A stretch of 33,322 nucleotides of DNA from Bacteroidales bacterium. GTDB lineage: Bacteria > Bacteroidota > Bacteroidia > Bacteroidales > UBA7960. Each line of letters opens with the position of its first letter. The first letter of the stretch is position 1. Both the position numbers and the translations under genes were made by a program. Shown piece by piece: positions 23,269-31,248 of the stretch. The DNA lies in assembly GCA_007134525.1 (NCBI GenBank), contig SLKR01000061.1:1-33322 (forward strand), read 5' to 3'. The notes under the pieces are model-generated. The model saw nothing but the letters and a program-made list of their open reading frames with translations. It was not told the origin of the DNA and did no database searches.

Positions 23269-24332
23269 AATCCGTCGGAAAGAATTTTGCCGGCAATCTG
23301 TATTGCCTGCTGTGCATTGGGGGCATAGGCATCAGCCCCAAACTCCTTCCATCCCTCTTTTTTCAGGTTTACCGCATTTCCCCCGATCATTATCCTGGCT
23401 CTTTTGCCTTCCTCACTTTCCCTTATTTGCTTGATTGTCTTTCTGAGAAGTGACCTGTGATATGGCATTGCTGCTGAAAGCCCGATGATATCGGCACTGT
23501 TTTCCTCCGATGCCTTTATAATGCTTGAAACCGGGGTGTTTGCGCCCAGGTAATATGTGTCCCATCCTTCCATTTCGAAGAAATCAGATACCATACGGAC
23601 ACCGATTTCATGCAGTTCCCCGCCTATACATGCGGCAACAAATGTCCTTCCTATTCTTTCGGTGGAGAATATATGGGGGTACAATTGCGACATAATAGAT
23701 TGAGTTGCTGCAGAACAGAAATGCTCGGTGGCTACGCTGATACTGTTGTTTAGCCAGAGGCGCCCGATCTCGTACTGTGAGTTTTGGAATACCTCCAGGT
23801 AGATTGTCTTAACTGGCATACCGTCATTCACTGCACTCATCACTATGTCTGATGCAGTTCTGCGGTCGCCTGATAAAAGTGCCTTTATGTATCTGTCGGC
23901 GATTTTGCCTGCTTCTGTTGTTTTGTCAATAAAGCTTCCGGAACCGGGCAGGGGTCTGTCCATCTCCCTGATACCGGCCTCTATGTGTGGCAGGAAAAGA
24001 GGGTGGACGGAAGGTTCAAAATACTCTTTCAAAACCTGGGCAGTGCATCTAAGGGTTTGCTTCATAACATCGTCAGGGAAGTTCAGGCCTCTGAACAACT
24101 GTTTGACCCACAATACATAGCCGGTAAAAATATCAGAATCTCCTGCCGTAACGGATTCTGAAAGAAAGGGCAGATGATATGCTGCGTCCCTTATACTTGT
24201 TTTCCTCCCTTCCGGGCCAAAAGCTTTCCAGAACTCCGGTTGCCGGCCGTACTGCATATCCACTATCTTTTCTGCAATTTCGCCCTGTTTTTGGAGTAAC
24301 GTGTTCTCGAATATTATGGCCCGGTCATCCAT
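23265..24332 (-). CDS. Cobalamin-binding sensor protein with CarH-like motifs
   Basis: A 355-residue soluble protein. Residues 1-135 are helical and unrecognised. About 137-222 is a B12-binding four-helix cap with Trp193, nine residues, then Glu203-His204, the Wx9EH signature of the CarH/LitR photoreceptors that use adenosylcobalamin. Residues 227-355 form the Rossmann-like B12 domain with ELHEIG at 239-244 (ExHxxG, His241 as predicted lower cobalt ligand), Ser286 in IGLSAAM and the GG of MIGGNAV (317-318). Unlike CarH there is no MerR DNA-binding domain. The residue after Trp193 is Leu, where Thermus CarH has its light-state ligand His132. The gene overlaps the kinase start by 4 bases. It likely acts as a B12 or light sensor passing its signal to the kinase; methyl-transfer corrinoid carriage is less likely, as no methyltransferase is nearby. 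The 62-base upstream gap is AT-rich with a TA repeat and no strong promoter. Confidence 0.88.
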   Translation of the reverse strand: MDDRAIIFENTLLQKQGEIAEKIVDMQYGRQPEFWKAFGPEGRKTSIRDAAYHLPFLSESVTAGDSDIFTGYVLWVKQLFRGLNFPDDVMKQTLRCTAQVLKEYFEPSVHPLFLPHIEAGIREMDRPLPGSGSFIDKTTEAGKIADRYIKALLSGDRRTASDIVMSAVNDGMPVKTIYLEVFQNSQYEIGRLWLNNSISVATEHFCSAATQSIMSQLYPHIFSTERIGRTFVAACIGGELHEIGVRMVSDFFEMEGWDTYYLGANTPVSSIIKASEENSADIIGLSAAMPYHRSLLRKTIKQIRESEEGKRARIMIGGNAVNLKKEGWKEFGADAYAPNAQQAIQIAGKILSDGL

Positions 24333-24394
24333 ATAGATCTGTTTTCACAGCTAAAGATAATAAAATAAACACAAGATATATATATATTGTTGTT

Positions 24395-25690
24395 TTATAT
24401 GATGCTGTCACTGATTACCTCGCTGATCCTTTCAGAGAAAACAGCAGATAGATTACCCGCCCAGAACCTGCCTGACCGGGTCAGTTCCAGGGTATTGCCA
24501 GAGCTTCTGATAAGGCCCTTGCTGCGGTAGCCGCTTATTATCCCTTCGAAGTACTTCTTAATTGGGTTGTATTCATCATCAGTGATCCTCAATCCTTCAC
24601 TGAGCAGATATATCTTTCTGAGCAACAAAAACCTTTCGTCAGTTTCAAGGAGGGTAATGCCTGCGGAACTGTTATCAATAAATTTATTTACATCAGATGT
24701 CTGTAAATAGGTAAGGTTGTCCCTGCGCCCAGCCGCACCGGCCCCGAACGCCATAATGTCGGCGCTCTGGCCGTGGGAACTTACATAAACCGACCGGCCA
24801 TCTGTTGCATGACCGTACTGAACCGGTGTGATCCTCTTCCAGCCTTTTTTAAGTGGCAGACTTCTATCCGCAAGGATGAAGAAGTCATACTCTTTCTCAA
24901 GTTCCTGGTCTGTCTCCTTCAATAACTGGGGAGAACTGTTTGCCATTGTTATGAGCGGGTAAACACTGCAGGAGGTAATTGGCAGCCTTGTTGCCTGCTC
25001 AATGTCACTGTGCCAGCTTTCTATATCCTGACCTTCAAAGTTGTACATAAGGTCTATGCAGATATCGGTGATACCATTTCTTTTTATCAGTTCAATGGTC
25101 CGGATAATGTCTTCCCGGTCTGAGTTTCGTCCAATGCTGTTCCTCAGGGGATTGCAGAATGTCTGCACACCGAGGCTGATCCTGTTTACACCTGCTTTCT
25201 TCAGGTCTGAAAGGCTTTCATTGTCAATGTCTGTGATCGTGGATTCAACGGTTATTTCACAATCTTCTGAAAGGGGGTAGTGTTTTTTTATCAGTTCCAG
25301 TGTAGAAACTATATAGTGTGTCGCAACTGCAGTCGGTGTTCCGCCGCCAAAATACACAGCCCTGAAAGGTAAAGACCGGGCCCATTCTGTCTCTGCCCTG
25401 CTAGTTATATGCCTATTAAGCACCCTGAAATATCTTTCAGGGATTTTGTCATTATCAAGCAGCATCTTATTGTATATGCAGAAGGAGCAGAGCTTGTTGC
25501 AGAAAGGAATATTTACATAGATAACACGGTCTGAAAAGTTAGTTGCCGTTGAGAACAGATCCCTTAACCTATCGTCTTTCTCTTCGCCTGACAAAGGTTT
25601 TAACGGCAGTTTTCGTCTTGCGAGTGTGGCGCTTCTGATCCTTTTGTCAAAGGCCTTCCACTCCTTTTCGGCTTCAGGGATGTGTGTCAT
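24395..25690 (-). CDS. Radical SAM protein of the HemN/HemW/HutW-like group
   Basis: A 431-residue cytoplasmic iron-sulfur enzyme. The radical SAM cluster site is Cys64, Cys68 and Cys71 in PFCNKLCSFC (62-71), and the SAM-binding GGGTP is at 115-119. The strand motif ISLGVQTF (near 176-183) and the C-terminal winged-helix-like part with LTRSGRFWAGNL match coproporphyrinogen oxidase-like proteins. The fourth cysteine of true HemN (CxxxCxxCxC) is absent, so porphyrinogen oxidation is doubtful. A heme chaperone (HemW) or heme-handling (HutW/ChuW) role fits better, without proof. It overlaps the end of the sugar dehydrogenase gene upstream by 4 bases (ATGA, 25687-25690) and lies 62 bases before the cobalamin-binding gene on the same strand. 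Confidence 0.85.
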   Translation of the reverse strand: MTHIPEAEKEWKAFDKRIRSATLARRKLPLKPLSGEEKDDRLRDLFSTATNFSDRVIYVNIPFCNKLCSFCIYNKMLLDNDKIPERYFRVLNRHITSRAETEWARSLPFRAVYFGGGTPTAVATHYIVSTLELIKKHYPLSEDCEITVESTITDIDNESLSDLKKAGVNRISLGVQTFCNPLRNSIGRNSDREDIIRTIELIKRNGITDICIDLMYNFEGQDIESWHSDIEQATRLPITSCSVYPLITMANSSPQLLKETDQELEKEYDFFILADRSLPLKKGWKRITPVQYGHATDGRSVYVSSHGQSADIMAFGAGAAGRRDNLTYLQTSDVNKFIDNSSAGITLLETDERFLLLRKIYLLSEGLRITDDEYNPIKKYFEGIISGYRSKGLIRSSGNTLELTRSGRFWAGNLSAVFSERISEVISDSII

Positions 25691-26811
25691 TGCCTCGGCA
25701 CAATTCTAAAGAACAGGCCCGGATGTTCCGTCAGAACATACAGGTAACCGTCAGGCCCCTGGCTTATGGTCCTGAACCTTGCCATTCCTTCCAGCAGTTT
25801 TTCGGTATGCACTGCCGTGGTGTCCTGAAATTCAACCCTGTTTATGTGCTGTCCTGCAAGTGCTCCGACCAGCATATTGCCGTCCCAGCCCGGATAGTTA
25901 TCCCCTGAAACGAAGGTCATACCGCATGGTGCTATTGAAGGGGTCCAGTGAAGTATGGGATCTATCATACCCTGTTTGGTTGTGTCCGGGGTGATTATGC
26001 TCCCGTCATAATTTATTCCGTGGGTAACCTCAGGCCAGCCATAATTTCCTCCGGCATGTATCAGGTTTATCTCATCACCTCCCCGGGGTCCGTGTTCGAT
26101 GGCCCAGAGATCACCAGTATATGGGTGGAACTGCATACCCTGTATATTGCGGTGACCATATGACCAGATCTGAGGAAGGGCATCATCATGATCTTCGAAC
26201 GGGTTACCCTGAGGCAGGCTGCCATCATCATTAAGCCTGACAATAGTTCCATTGTGGCTGCCCAGGTTCTGTGCCGTTGACATCTGGCCACGGTCTCCGA
26301 CTGTGGTATACAAATAGCCATGTTCATCAAATACTATACGACTTCCAAAATGGACCGATGCATTTGTATGTGGCTGTGCATGAAATATTGTCTCTACATT
26401 CGAGAGCTGGTTACCTTGCAATATACCACGGGAAACGGCAAGGCTGCCCCCGTTATCCCCTTCGGCGGCATAGGCAATATACAGCATGTTGTTATTTTCA
26501 AAGTCGGGATGCAGCATAACATCCAGTAGTCCTCCCTGACCATGGTCCCAGATCTCGGGTAATCCGGCAATACTCTCCTCAAGCAGGACATCGTCCTCCA
26601 TTATCCGCAGTCTGCCGGGCCGTTCGGCAATAAGTATCCTGCCGTCGGGCAAAAAGGCCATACCCCATGGGTTTTCAAGGTCGGTTGCCAGTGTGTCGAC
26701 AAAAAAGTCCATTTTTTCAGAACGGATCAGGTCGGCTGAGTCATTTTCAATTCCGCTTTCAGAACATGAAAGCAATAGAAAAGCAGGGATTAATACCAAT
26801 AGGTTTTTCAT
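25687..26811 (-). CDS. PQQ-type soluble aldose sugar dehydrogenase-like lipoprotein
   Basis: A 374-residue lipoprotein with lipobox LLLSC (Cys16), followed by a six-bladed beta-propeller of the glucose/sorbosone dehydrogenase family. Proteins of this family (soluble glucose dehydrogenase, YliI/Asd) oxidise aldoses in the periplasm with PQQ and calcium. Family blocks are LENPWGMAFLPDGRILIAER (45-64), HFGSR with the putative catalytic base His154, VGDRG (171-175), and SYGHRNIQG with the PQQ-contacting Arg221. No PQQ synthesis genes are in the window. The gene overlaps the radical SAM gene by 4 bases, implying coupled translation. The 5' gap to the permease gene (26812-27032) holds no convincing promoter for it. 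Family firm; substrate and cofactor use uncertain. Confidence 0.9.
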   Translation of the reverse strand: MKNLLVLIPAFLLLSCSESGIENDSADLIRSEKMDFFVDTLATDLENPWGMAFLPDGRILIAERPGRLRIMEDDVLLEESIAGLPEIWDHGQGGLLDVMLHPDFENNNMLYIAYAAEGDNGGSLAVSRGILQGNQLSNVETIFHAQPHTNASVHFGSRIVFDEHGYLYTTVGDRGQMSTAQNLGSHNGTIVRLNDDGSLPQGNPFEDHDDALPQIWSYGHRNIQGMQFHPYTGDLWAIEHGPRGGDEINLIHAGGNYGWPEVTHGINYDGSIITPDTTKQGMIDPILHWTPSIAPCGMTFVSGDNYPGWDGNMLVGALAGQHINRVEFQDTTAVHTEKLLEGMARFRTISQGPDGYLYVLTEHPGLFFRIVPRQ

Positions 26812-27032
26812 GATGATTTATTTTTCATGCATTATTAAAATGTCTAGTTTTATAAACGAAACAGCGGCCCTATTGTTCGTTTTTATACATCAGGCGTCCG
26901 AAATTGCACATTGATTTGCTGTCTTTGATCGGAATAAATGATCACAGATGGCTCATATGTAATTGTTTTGCCTTTGTGGCACGGTATTTCGACTTGCAAA
27001 ACCATAAATATACAAAAAACTTTTCCCGGAAT
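26812..27032. other. Divergent intergenic region without clear features
   Basis: A 221-base AT-rich gap between the sugar dehydrogenase (-) and permease (+) genes. The permease frame stays open back to 26904, but the coding look ends at 27033. I see only weak promoter-like strings (for example TGTCTTTG at 26920-26927, one mismatch from TAnnTTTG) and no hairpin or RNA gene. Confidence 0.4.
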
Positions 27033-29414
27033 ATGTTTCTAAGTTATATAAGGATAGCCTGGCGCATACTTCTGAATAATAAATCATATTCCCTCATAAA
27101 CATTACGGGTCTGGGACTTGGTTTTTCAGTTTCAATGCTTCTGATGATATACGTGGCACACCAGTTGAGCTTTGACCGGTTCCACGAAAACAGTAAAAAT
27201 ATATACCGTCTTTCGATTGAGGGATATATGGCTGATGGACAGTATATTTCTGCTGCTCTTACCAGCGGGCAAATAGGAAGCCTGCTTGGCGATAGGGTTC
27301 CGGGAACTGAAAAGGCAGTCAGAACATATGTGAGTGGTGACCAGGAGATATTTATTGATCAGCAGCGCTTTGCAGGTGAAAGGGTTACCTGGGTTGACGA
27401 GGGCTTTTTTGAAATGTTCTCTTTCGGGCTCATAATCGGTGACCCTGGTACTGTAATTAAAGAACCGTATACTGTTGTTTTGTCTGAGCGTGCAGCCGAA
27501 AAATATTTCGGCAACAGTGATGTAGTGGACAAAACTATAAGGATCGGGAACAGAGACTACAGGGTAAGCGGACTTATGGAAAACATGCCCGTTAACTCAC
27601 ATATACAGTACGATGTTCTGGCTTCCTTTTCATCTGTCGAGGGGCCGGATTACAATATAGTTGAAGAGCAGGGGCTTTCTTTTCCAACTTATGTGATGAT
27701 AGCCAACGGGATGTGCCATAAGGAATATGCCGTGAATGCATTTGCTGTGGCGGACGAATACCTTAATGAACTGTTCAACCCTTTAGGCCTTGAGCTCAAT
27801 CATGATCTTCAGCCACTGGAGAGGATATACCTGCACTCCGGCTTCAGTATCGGCATAGAGGAGGCGGGTGACATCAGGAATGTATATATATTTTCGCTCC
27901 TGACACTGTTTATACTGCTTATAGCAGTCTTCAACTTTGTTAACCTTATGACTGCCCAGTCGGAGAAGCGGGCGAGGGAAATTGGTCTAAGAAAAGTAGT
28001 TGGTGCTGGTAAAAAGGATCTGATGATGCAGTTCATTGGAGAATCGGTGCTGGTATCTCTGCTGGCATTTGTTTTTGCCCTCTGTATGAACGAGATACTG
28101 ATTGGAATATTTTCTGATATGCTCAACGAGAATTTCAGACTTGTTTACTGGTATATGCCTGATGTGTTTGCAGTTGTGATCCTCTTTGTGCTGGCAGTAG
28201 GTGTAATTGCCGGTGCCTACCCTGCATTTTACCTGGCGGGGTATCAGCCTGCGGTAGTTCTTAAAGGGGAGTACCAGGGAAGGGGAAGGCCTAACAGATT
28301 CAGGAAGGTACTGGTGAGCTTGCAGTTCGGGATATCCATATTCCTTATTGCATCACTCTTGCTGGTCAGGGAACAGGTTATGTATATGAAACACCGGGAT
28401 CTTGGTTTTCAGCGGGAGCATGTAATCACTGTCAGGAATCTTACCGGCATCATATACAACTCATATGAAGGTCTGAAAGCTGAGCTACTGCAAAATCCGG
28501 GCATCATATCAGTTACTGCATCGGCAAGTATACCCGGTCAGTCGCGGTCGGTTCAAAATGCCTACAAAAGGGGTCAGGATCCGTCAACTGCGATACTGAT
28601 ACATGAGAACAGAGTACAGCATGATTATATTGAAACATTCGGCATGCGAATAATTGAGGGGCGGGATTTTGACCCTGAACTTCGTACCGATACGGCAGCC
28701 ATTATAATTAATGAAATGGCTGCCCGCAAGCTTGGGCTGGATCAGCCGGTGGGTGAGGAGATACATGTTTTAAGCCATGCCGGACCGGTAATAGGAGTCG
28801 TATCTGACTTTAACTTCCGTTCTCTTCATCATGAGATAGATCCAATGGCCTTCACAATGTATACACCCGGCTTCAGGCAGATAAGCATCAGATTTGATAC
28901 GGATGACACCAGGGAGGTAACAGACTATATAAAAAATATTTTTGAGAATGCTGACCCGAACTATGTTTTTGACTATATCTACGTTGACCAGCTATTTGAG
29001 ATGATGTACCAGCAGGAAGAGAGAATAAACCAGATGATAAAATCTGCTGCTGTGCTGGCCATTATAATATCGTTTATGGGCCTGTTTGCCCTTACTTCCT
29101 TTACCGTTAACCGCAAGGTGAAGGAGATCGGGGTAAGAAAAACATTTGGTGCGCCGGTAAGGCTTATCGTATGGACACTCATGGAGGATATGGCGCGCTG
29201 GCTGATTGCGGGAGCAGTGGTTGCCGTTCCATTGTCATGGTTTGTGGTAAGCAGCTGGCTGGAAAACTTTGCCTTCAGGATCGATATCTGGGCGAACTGG
29301 TTCTTGTTTATATTTGCGCTTATCCTTGCATCAACTGTGGCCCTGATTGCAATGCTCTACCAGTCGTTGACAGCTGCGAGGGCCAATCCTGCCCTCAGCC
29401 TGCGGGCCGAGTAG
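27033..29414 (+). CDS. FtsX-like ABC transporter permease (MacB-type, double FtsX)
   Basis: A 793-residue inner-membrane permease with two repeats. Each has an amphipathic start or transmembrane helix, a large periplasmic MacB core domain, and a three-helix FtsX domain. Transmembrane helix 1 is at about 18-42. The first FtsX block contains AREIGLRKVVGAGKKDL and the second KEIGVRKTFGAPVRLI; these cytoplasmic signatures mark the repeats. Frame and track of hydrophobicity favour the ATG at 27033 (MFLSYIRIAWR, the common beginning of this family in Bacteroidota) over an upstream in-frame ATG at 26904. No ATP-binding partner gene is adjacent, which is usual for these paralogous permeases. Substrate (antimicrobial peptide, lipoprotein, other) is unknown. 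Confidence 0.9.
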   Translation: MFLSYIRIAWRILLNNKSYSLINITGLGLGFSVSMLLMIYVAHQLSFDRFHENSKNIYRLSIEGYMADGQYISAALTSGQIGSLLGDRVPGTEKAVRTYVSGDQEIFIDQQRFAGERVTWVDEGFFEMFSFGLIIGDPGTVIKEPYTVVLSERAAEKYFGNSDVVDKTIRIGNRDYRVSGLMENMPVNSHIQYDVLASFSSVEGPDYNIVEEQGLSFPTYVMIANGMCHKEYAVNAFAVADEYLNELFNPLGLELNHDLQPLERIYLHSGFSIGIEEAGDIRNVYIFSLLTLFILLIAVFNFVNLMTAQSEKRAREIGLRKVVGAGKKDLMMQFIGESVLVSLLAFVFALCMNEILIGIFSDMLNENFRLVYWYMPDVFAVVILFVLAVGVIAGAYPAFYLAGYQPAVVLKGEYQGRGRPNRFRKVLVSLQFGISIFLIASLLLVREQVMYMKHRDLGFQREHVITVRNLTGIIYNSYEGLKAELLQNPGIISVTASASIPGQSRSVQNAYKRGQDPSTAILIHENRVQHDYIETFGMRIIEGRDFDPELRTDTAAIIINEMAARKLGLDQPVGEEIHVLSHAGPVIGVVSDFNFRSLHHEIDPMAFTMYTPGFRQISIRFDTDDTREVTDYIKNIFENADPNYVFDYIYVDQLFEMMYQQEERINQMIKSAAVLAIIISFMGLFALTSFTVNRKVKEIGVRKTFGAPVRLIVWTLMEDMARWLIAGAVVAVPLSWFVVSSWLENFAFRIDIWANWFLFIFALILASTVALIAMLYQSLTAARANPALSLRAE

Positions 29415-29454
29415 TATCCGTAACCAGGCGCAAGGTAAGTTGTCTCTGGTCCTT

Positions 29455-30258
29455 TTATGGTTTTGATACCCGGTATGTGTCTTGCCCGAATACCCTCTGC
29501 AGAAGATCCGTAACCCTGGCCTCAGAATTGTTGCGGATATTTGCCTCCTCCTCGGCCAGTTTTAAAAAAAGCCCGTCAAGTGCCCTATCGGTGAGGAAGC
29601 TGTCGAGTTCTGTATCGACTGTATTAAGGCTGGCTAGCTGACCCGCAGTTGAAGAGGCAAGGCTGTTCCACCGGCTGGTAAGTGTATTCCAGGCCTCGTT
29701 GGTGGAAACATTTCCCACGATCTCCCTGTCCAGGGATCTTTGTATCCTGGGCTGGTAAAGCTTGTAGAGCTCTTCCCGGGTCTGCGACTTCAGGTATTGT
29801 GTTGCAGCATCATCTTCACCTCTGAGAATGTCAAAACCATCCCTGATTGTCAAGTTTGAAACTGCCACTGCGAATACAGGGGCGGCTTCCCTCGCAGCAT
29901 CTTCTGCGGCGCGGTTTATCCGCAATACGATATCATCAACCATCTGTTGCCCACCCGGAATATATGAGAGGTTTGAAGTTATTACCCCTGCTTCGGGCGG
30001 AAGCTCTATTCTTAAATCTTCGTTCAGGTAGTATCCGTTTATGGCTGACAGCTTTGCCGCTGCTGAGTCAGACCCGATAACAAGGGCCTGCCTTAGTCCG
30101 TTTATTACCTCCTGGTTGGTAAGCGGACGATGCGCGCCTGGCTGGCTTGCAATTTGCCTGAGCTCTTCGCATCCGGCAAGCAGGATTATCATTGCAAGGG
30201 ATATAAGAGCCCTTGCCGGTAGGGCCATGCTGTTTTTCATGAGAAGTTTTTTGGTCAT
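29455..30258 (-). CDS. DUF4197 lipoprotein
   Basis: A 267-residue predicted lipoprotein with signal peptide and lipobox LLAGC (Cys30). The rest is mostly helical and fits DUF4197: the block LTNQEVINGLRQALVIGSD (46-64), a central region with VDDIVLRINRAAEDAAREAAP (111-131 region), ILRGEDDAATQYLK near 144-157, and the end LDGLFLKLAEEEANIR. Function of the family is not known. A second in-frame ATG at codon 7 may be the true start, since it gives a shorter basic n-region. The gene converges on the permease gene (40-base gap, no obvious terminator) and is divergent from the 97-residue unknown gene. Confidence 0.85.
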   Translation of the reverse strand: MTKKLLMKNSMALPARALISLAMIILLAGCEELRQIASQPGAHRPLTNQEVINGLRQALVIGSDSAAAKLSAINGYYLNEDLRIELPPEAGVITSNLSYIPGGQQMVDDIVLRINRAAEDAAREAAPVFAVAVSNLTIRDGFDILRGEDDAATQYLKSQTREELYKLYQPRIQRSLDREIVGNVSTNEAWNTLTSRWNSLASSTAGQLASLNTVDTELDSFLTDRALDGLFLKLAEEEANIRNNSEARVTDLLQRVFGQDTYRVSKP

Positions 30259-30332
30259 GTAAATTTACAAAAACTATAGCATTATTTCAGTAGTTTCGTT
30301 AAATTAGCAATCAGGCAAGGACCCAGGGAAGT

Positions 30333-30626
30333 ATGGACAAAGTAACACATAATAAGGTACTTGAGGCAGAAATGATTCTGAGGGAAGAAAAGGCTGAGCT
30401 GCTTATGATGATCACCTCCTATGGTACAGACGATTTTGGGAGCCCAAGGGATTTTCTGCCGGTTATTGAAGAAGATGCAAAATACCGTATCAGGGCTCTC
30501 GGGCTTCCTGAACACCTGCTAAGGTATTACCTGGCCCGCATATGTGATATTTACGGGCCATACTCAGAAGACCAGCCTGGTATGAAAAGGAAATACTACG
30601 ACAATGACTTATATATATCCCGGTAA
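30333..30626 (+). CDS. Small hypothetical protein
   Basis: A 97-residue protein that I do not recognise. It has no signal peptide or membrane segment. Residues 1-28 look like a charged helix, 38-80 are mixed with many aromatic residues (HLLRYYLARICDIYGPY at 61-77), and the tail is rich in Tyr, Lys and Asp. A weak -7-like string TAAATTAG (30300-30307, one mismatch) lies 25 bases before the ATG. It is convergent with the lipoprotein gene 18 bases away. The good fit between the two neighbouring genes, the plausible promoter and the normal amino acid make-up support a real gene, but no function can be given. Confidence 0.65.
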   Translation: MDKVTHNKVLEAEMILREEKAELLMMITSYGTDDFGSPRDFLPVIEEDAKYRIRALGLPEHLLRYYLARICDIYGPYSEDQPGMKRKYYDNDLYISR

Positions 30627-30644
30627 AAATCTTTAAGCTGACGA

Positions 30645-31154
30645 TCAATAATAGGCGGAGTGAGTTATGTTTATCCTTCTTACAGTTGTTTCGCCACTGT
30701 TTACACTTGCCGGCTGAATACAGCCCACGCTGTCCCATAGATTGGCATAAAGCAGGTTGTCCTCTTCCACAAATATTGAATACTTCCCGGGCGGTAGTTC
30801 CGCTTCAAAGAAACCCTCCCTGTCAGTTATCACGCTTGCGATGATGGCTGTTTCAATATCCTTGTGAAATCCTCCCTGTATATGATCTGCCTGGCTGCGG
30901 TGGGTGCATTCATGTATATGCACAGTTCTTTGCACAGGGTATCTGCGGCAGGTAGTATCTATTGCTCCGGGCATGCAGTTACCTTCGGTAAAAACCAGGG
31001 TACCGCCAATACCCTGGCTTATACTTATCTTTTCAGCATTGTGCTCAAGCAGGGCCTCAATATTATTGAGCCATTTGTCTGAGGGATCTTCTGCTGAAGG
31101 TTCGCAGGAGTTAAATGATAATAGCAGGAATAGTGAAATAATAATGGGAATCAT
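30645..31154 (-). CDS. Putative lipoprotein with carboxypeptidase-regulatory-like domain
   Basis: A 169-residue exported protein. The N-terminus has a hydrophobic core followed by a possible lipobox, SFNSC with Cys17. The Asn at -2 and Phe at -3 make it imperfect. The C-terminal half (about 95-165) contains ITDREGFFEAELPPGKYSIF-type features: a turn DREG, then PPGKYSI, which is typical of transthyretin-like carboxypeptidase-regulatory beta-sandwiches. Cysteines at 60, 69, 83 and 144 could form disulfides outside the cytoplasm. No enzyme motif is visible. The gene faces the 97-residue gene and is divergent from the nitroreductase gene. Function unknown. Confidence 0.72.
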   Translation of the reverse strand: MIPIIISLFLLLSFNSCEPSAEDPSDKWLNNIEALLEHNAEKISISQGIGGTLVFTEGNCMPGAIDTTCRRYPVQRTVHIHECTHRSQADHIQGGFHKDIETAIIASVITDREGFFEAELPPGKYSIFVEEDNLLYANLWDSVGCIQPASVNSGETTVRRINITHSAYY

Positions 31155-31213
31155 GGTGCAGGGTTTTTAATACAATGATAACAAATTCAGTGCCAAATAA
31201 TAATCATTTGTGC

Positions 31214-31221
31214 TATATTTG
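31214..31221 (+). promoter_or_regulatory. Bacteroidota-type -7 element for the nitroreductase-like gene
   Basis: TATATTTG matches TAnnTTTG exactly and lies 27 bases before the ATG at 31249, giving a leader of about 22 nt. No clear -33 is seen. An inverted repeat overlaps its downstream half. Confidence 0.55.
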
Positions 31222-31232
31222 TTTTAACAAAT
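31217..31232. repeat. Inverted repeat over the nitroreductase promoter
   Basis: ATTTGTT-TT-AACAAAT forms a perfect 7-base inverted repeat with a 2-base spacer. It overlaps the last five bases of the -7 element and the predicted transcription start, where a repressor would block transcription. It is too short and AT-rich to be sure it is more than chance. Confidence 0.35.
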
Positions 31233-31248
31233 CAAATTAACTTTCCCT

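Noticed and set aside
23265-24332. Corrinoid methyltransferase partner (MtaC/MtbC-like) for the B12 protein
   Set aside because: No methyltransferase or activase gene is near. The Wx9EH motif, the extra N-terminal domain and coupling to a kinase fit a sensor better.
24370-24387. TA-repeat upstream of the cobalamin-binding gene as a regulatory repeat
   Set aside because: It is a short low-complexity tract in an AT-rich gap, and no promoter with good spacing could be built from it.
24395-25690. Oxygen-independent coproporphyrinogen III oxidase HemN
   Set aside because: The fourth cysteine of the HemN CxxxCxxCxC motif is missing (CSFCIYN), so HemN activity should not be assigned.
26904-27032. 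Forty-three-codon N-terminal extension of the permease
   Set aside because: The frame is open but polar and Cys/Trp/His-rich, unlike a membrane protein start. MFLSYIRIAWR at 27033 is the typical beginning of this family.
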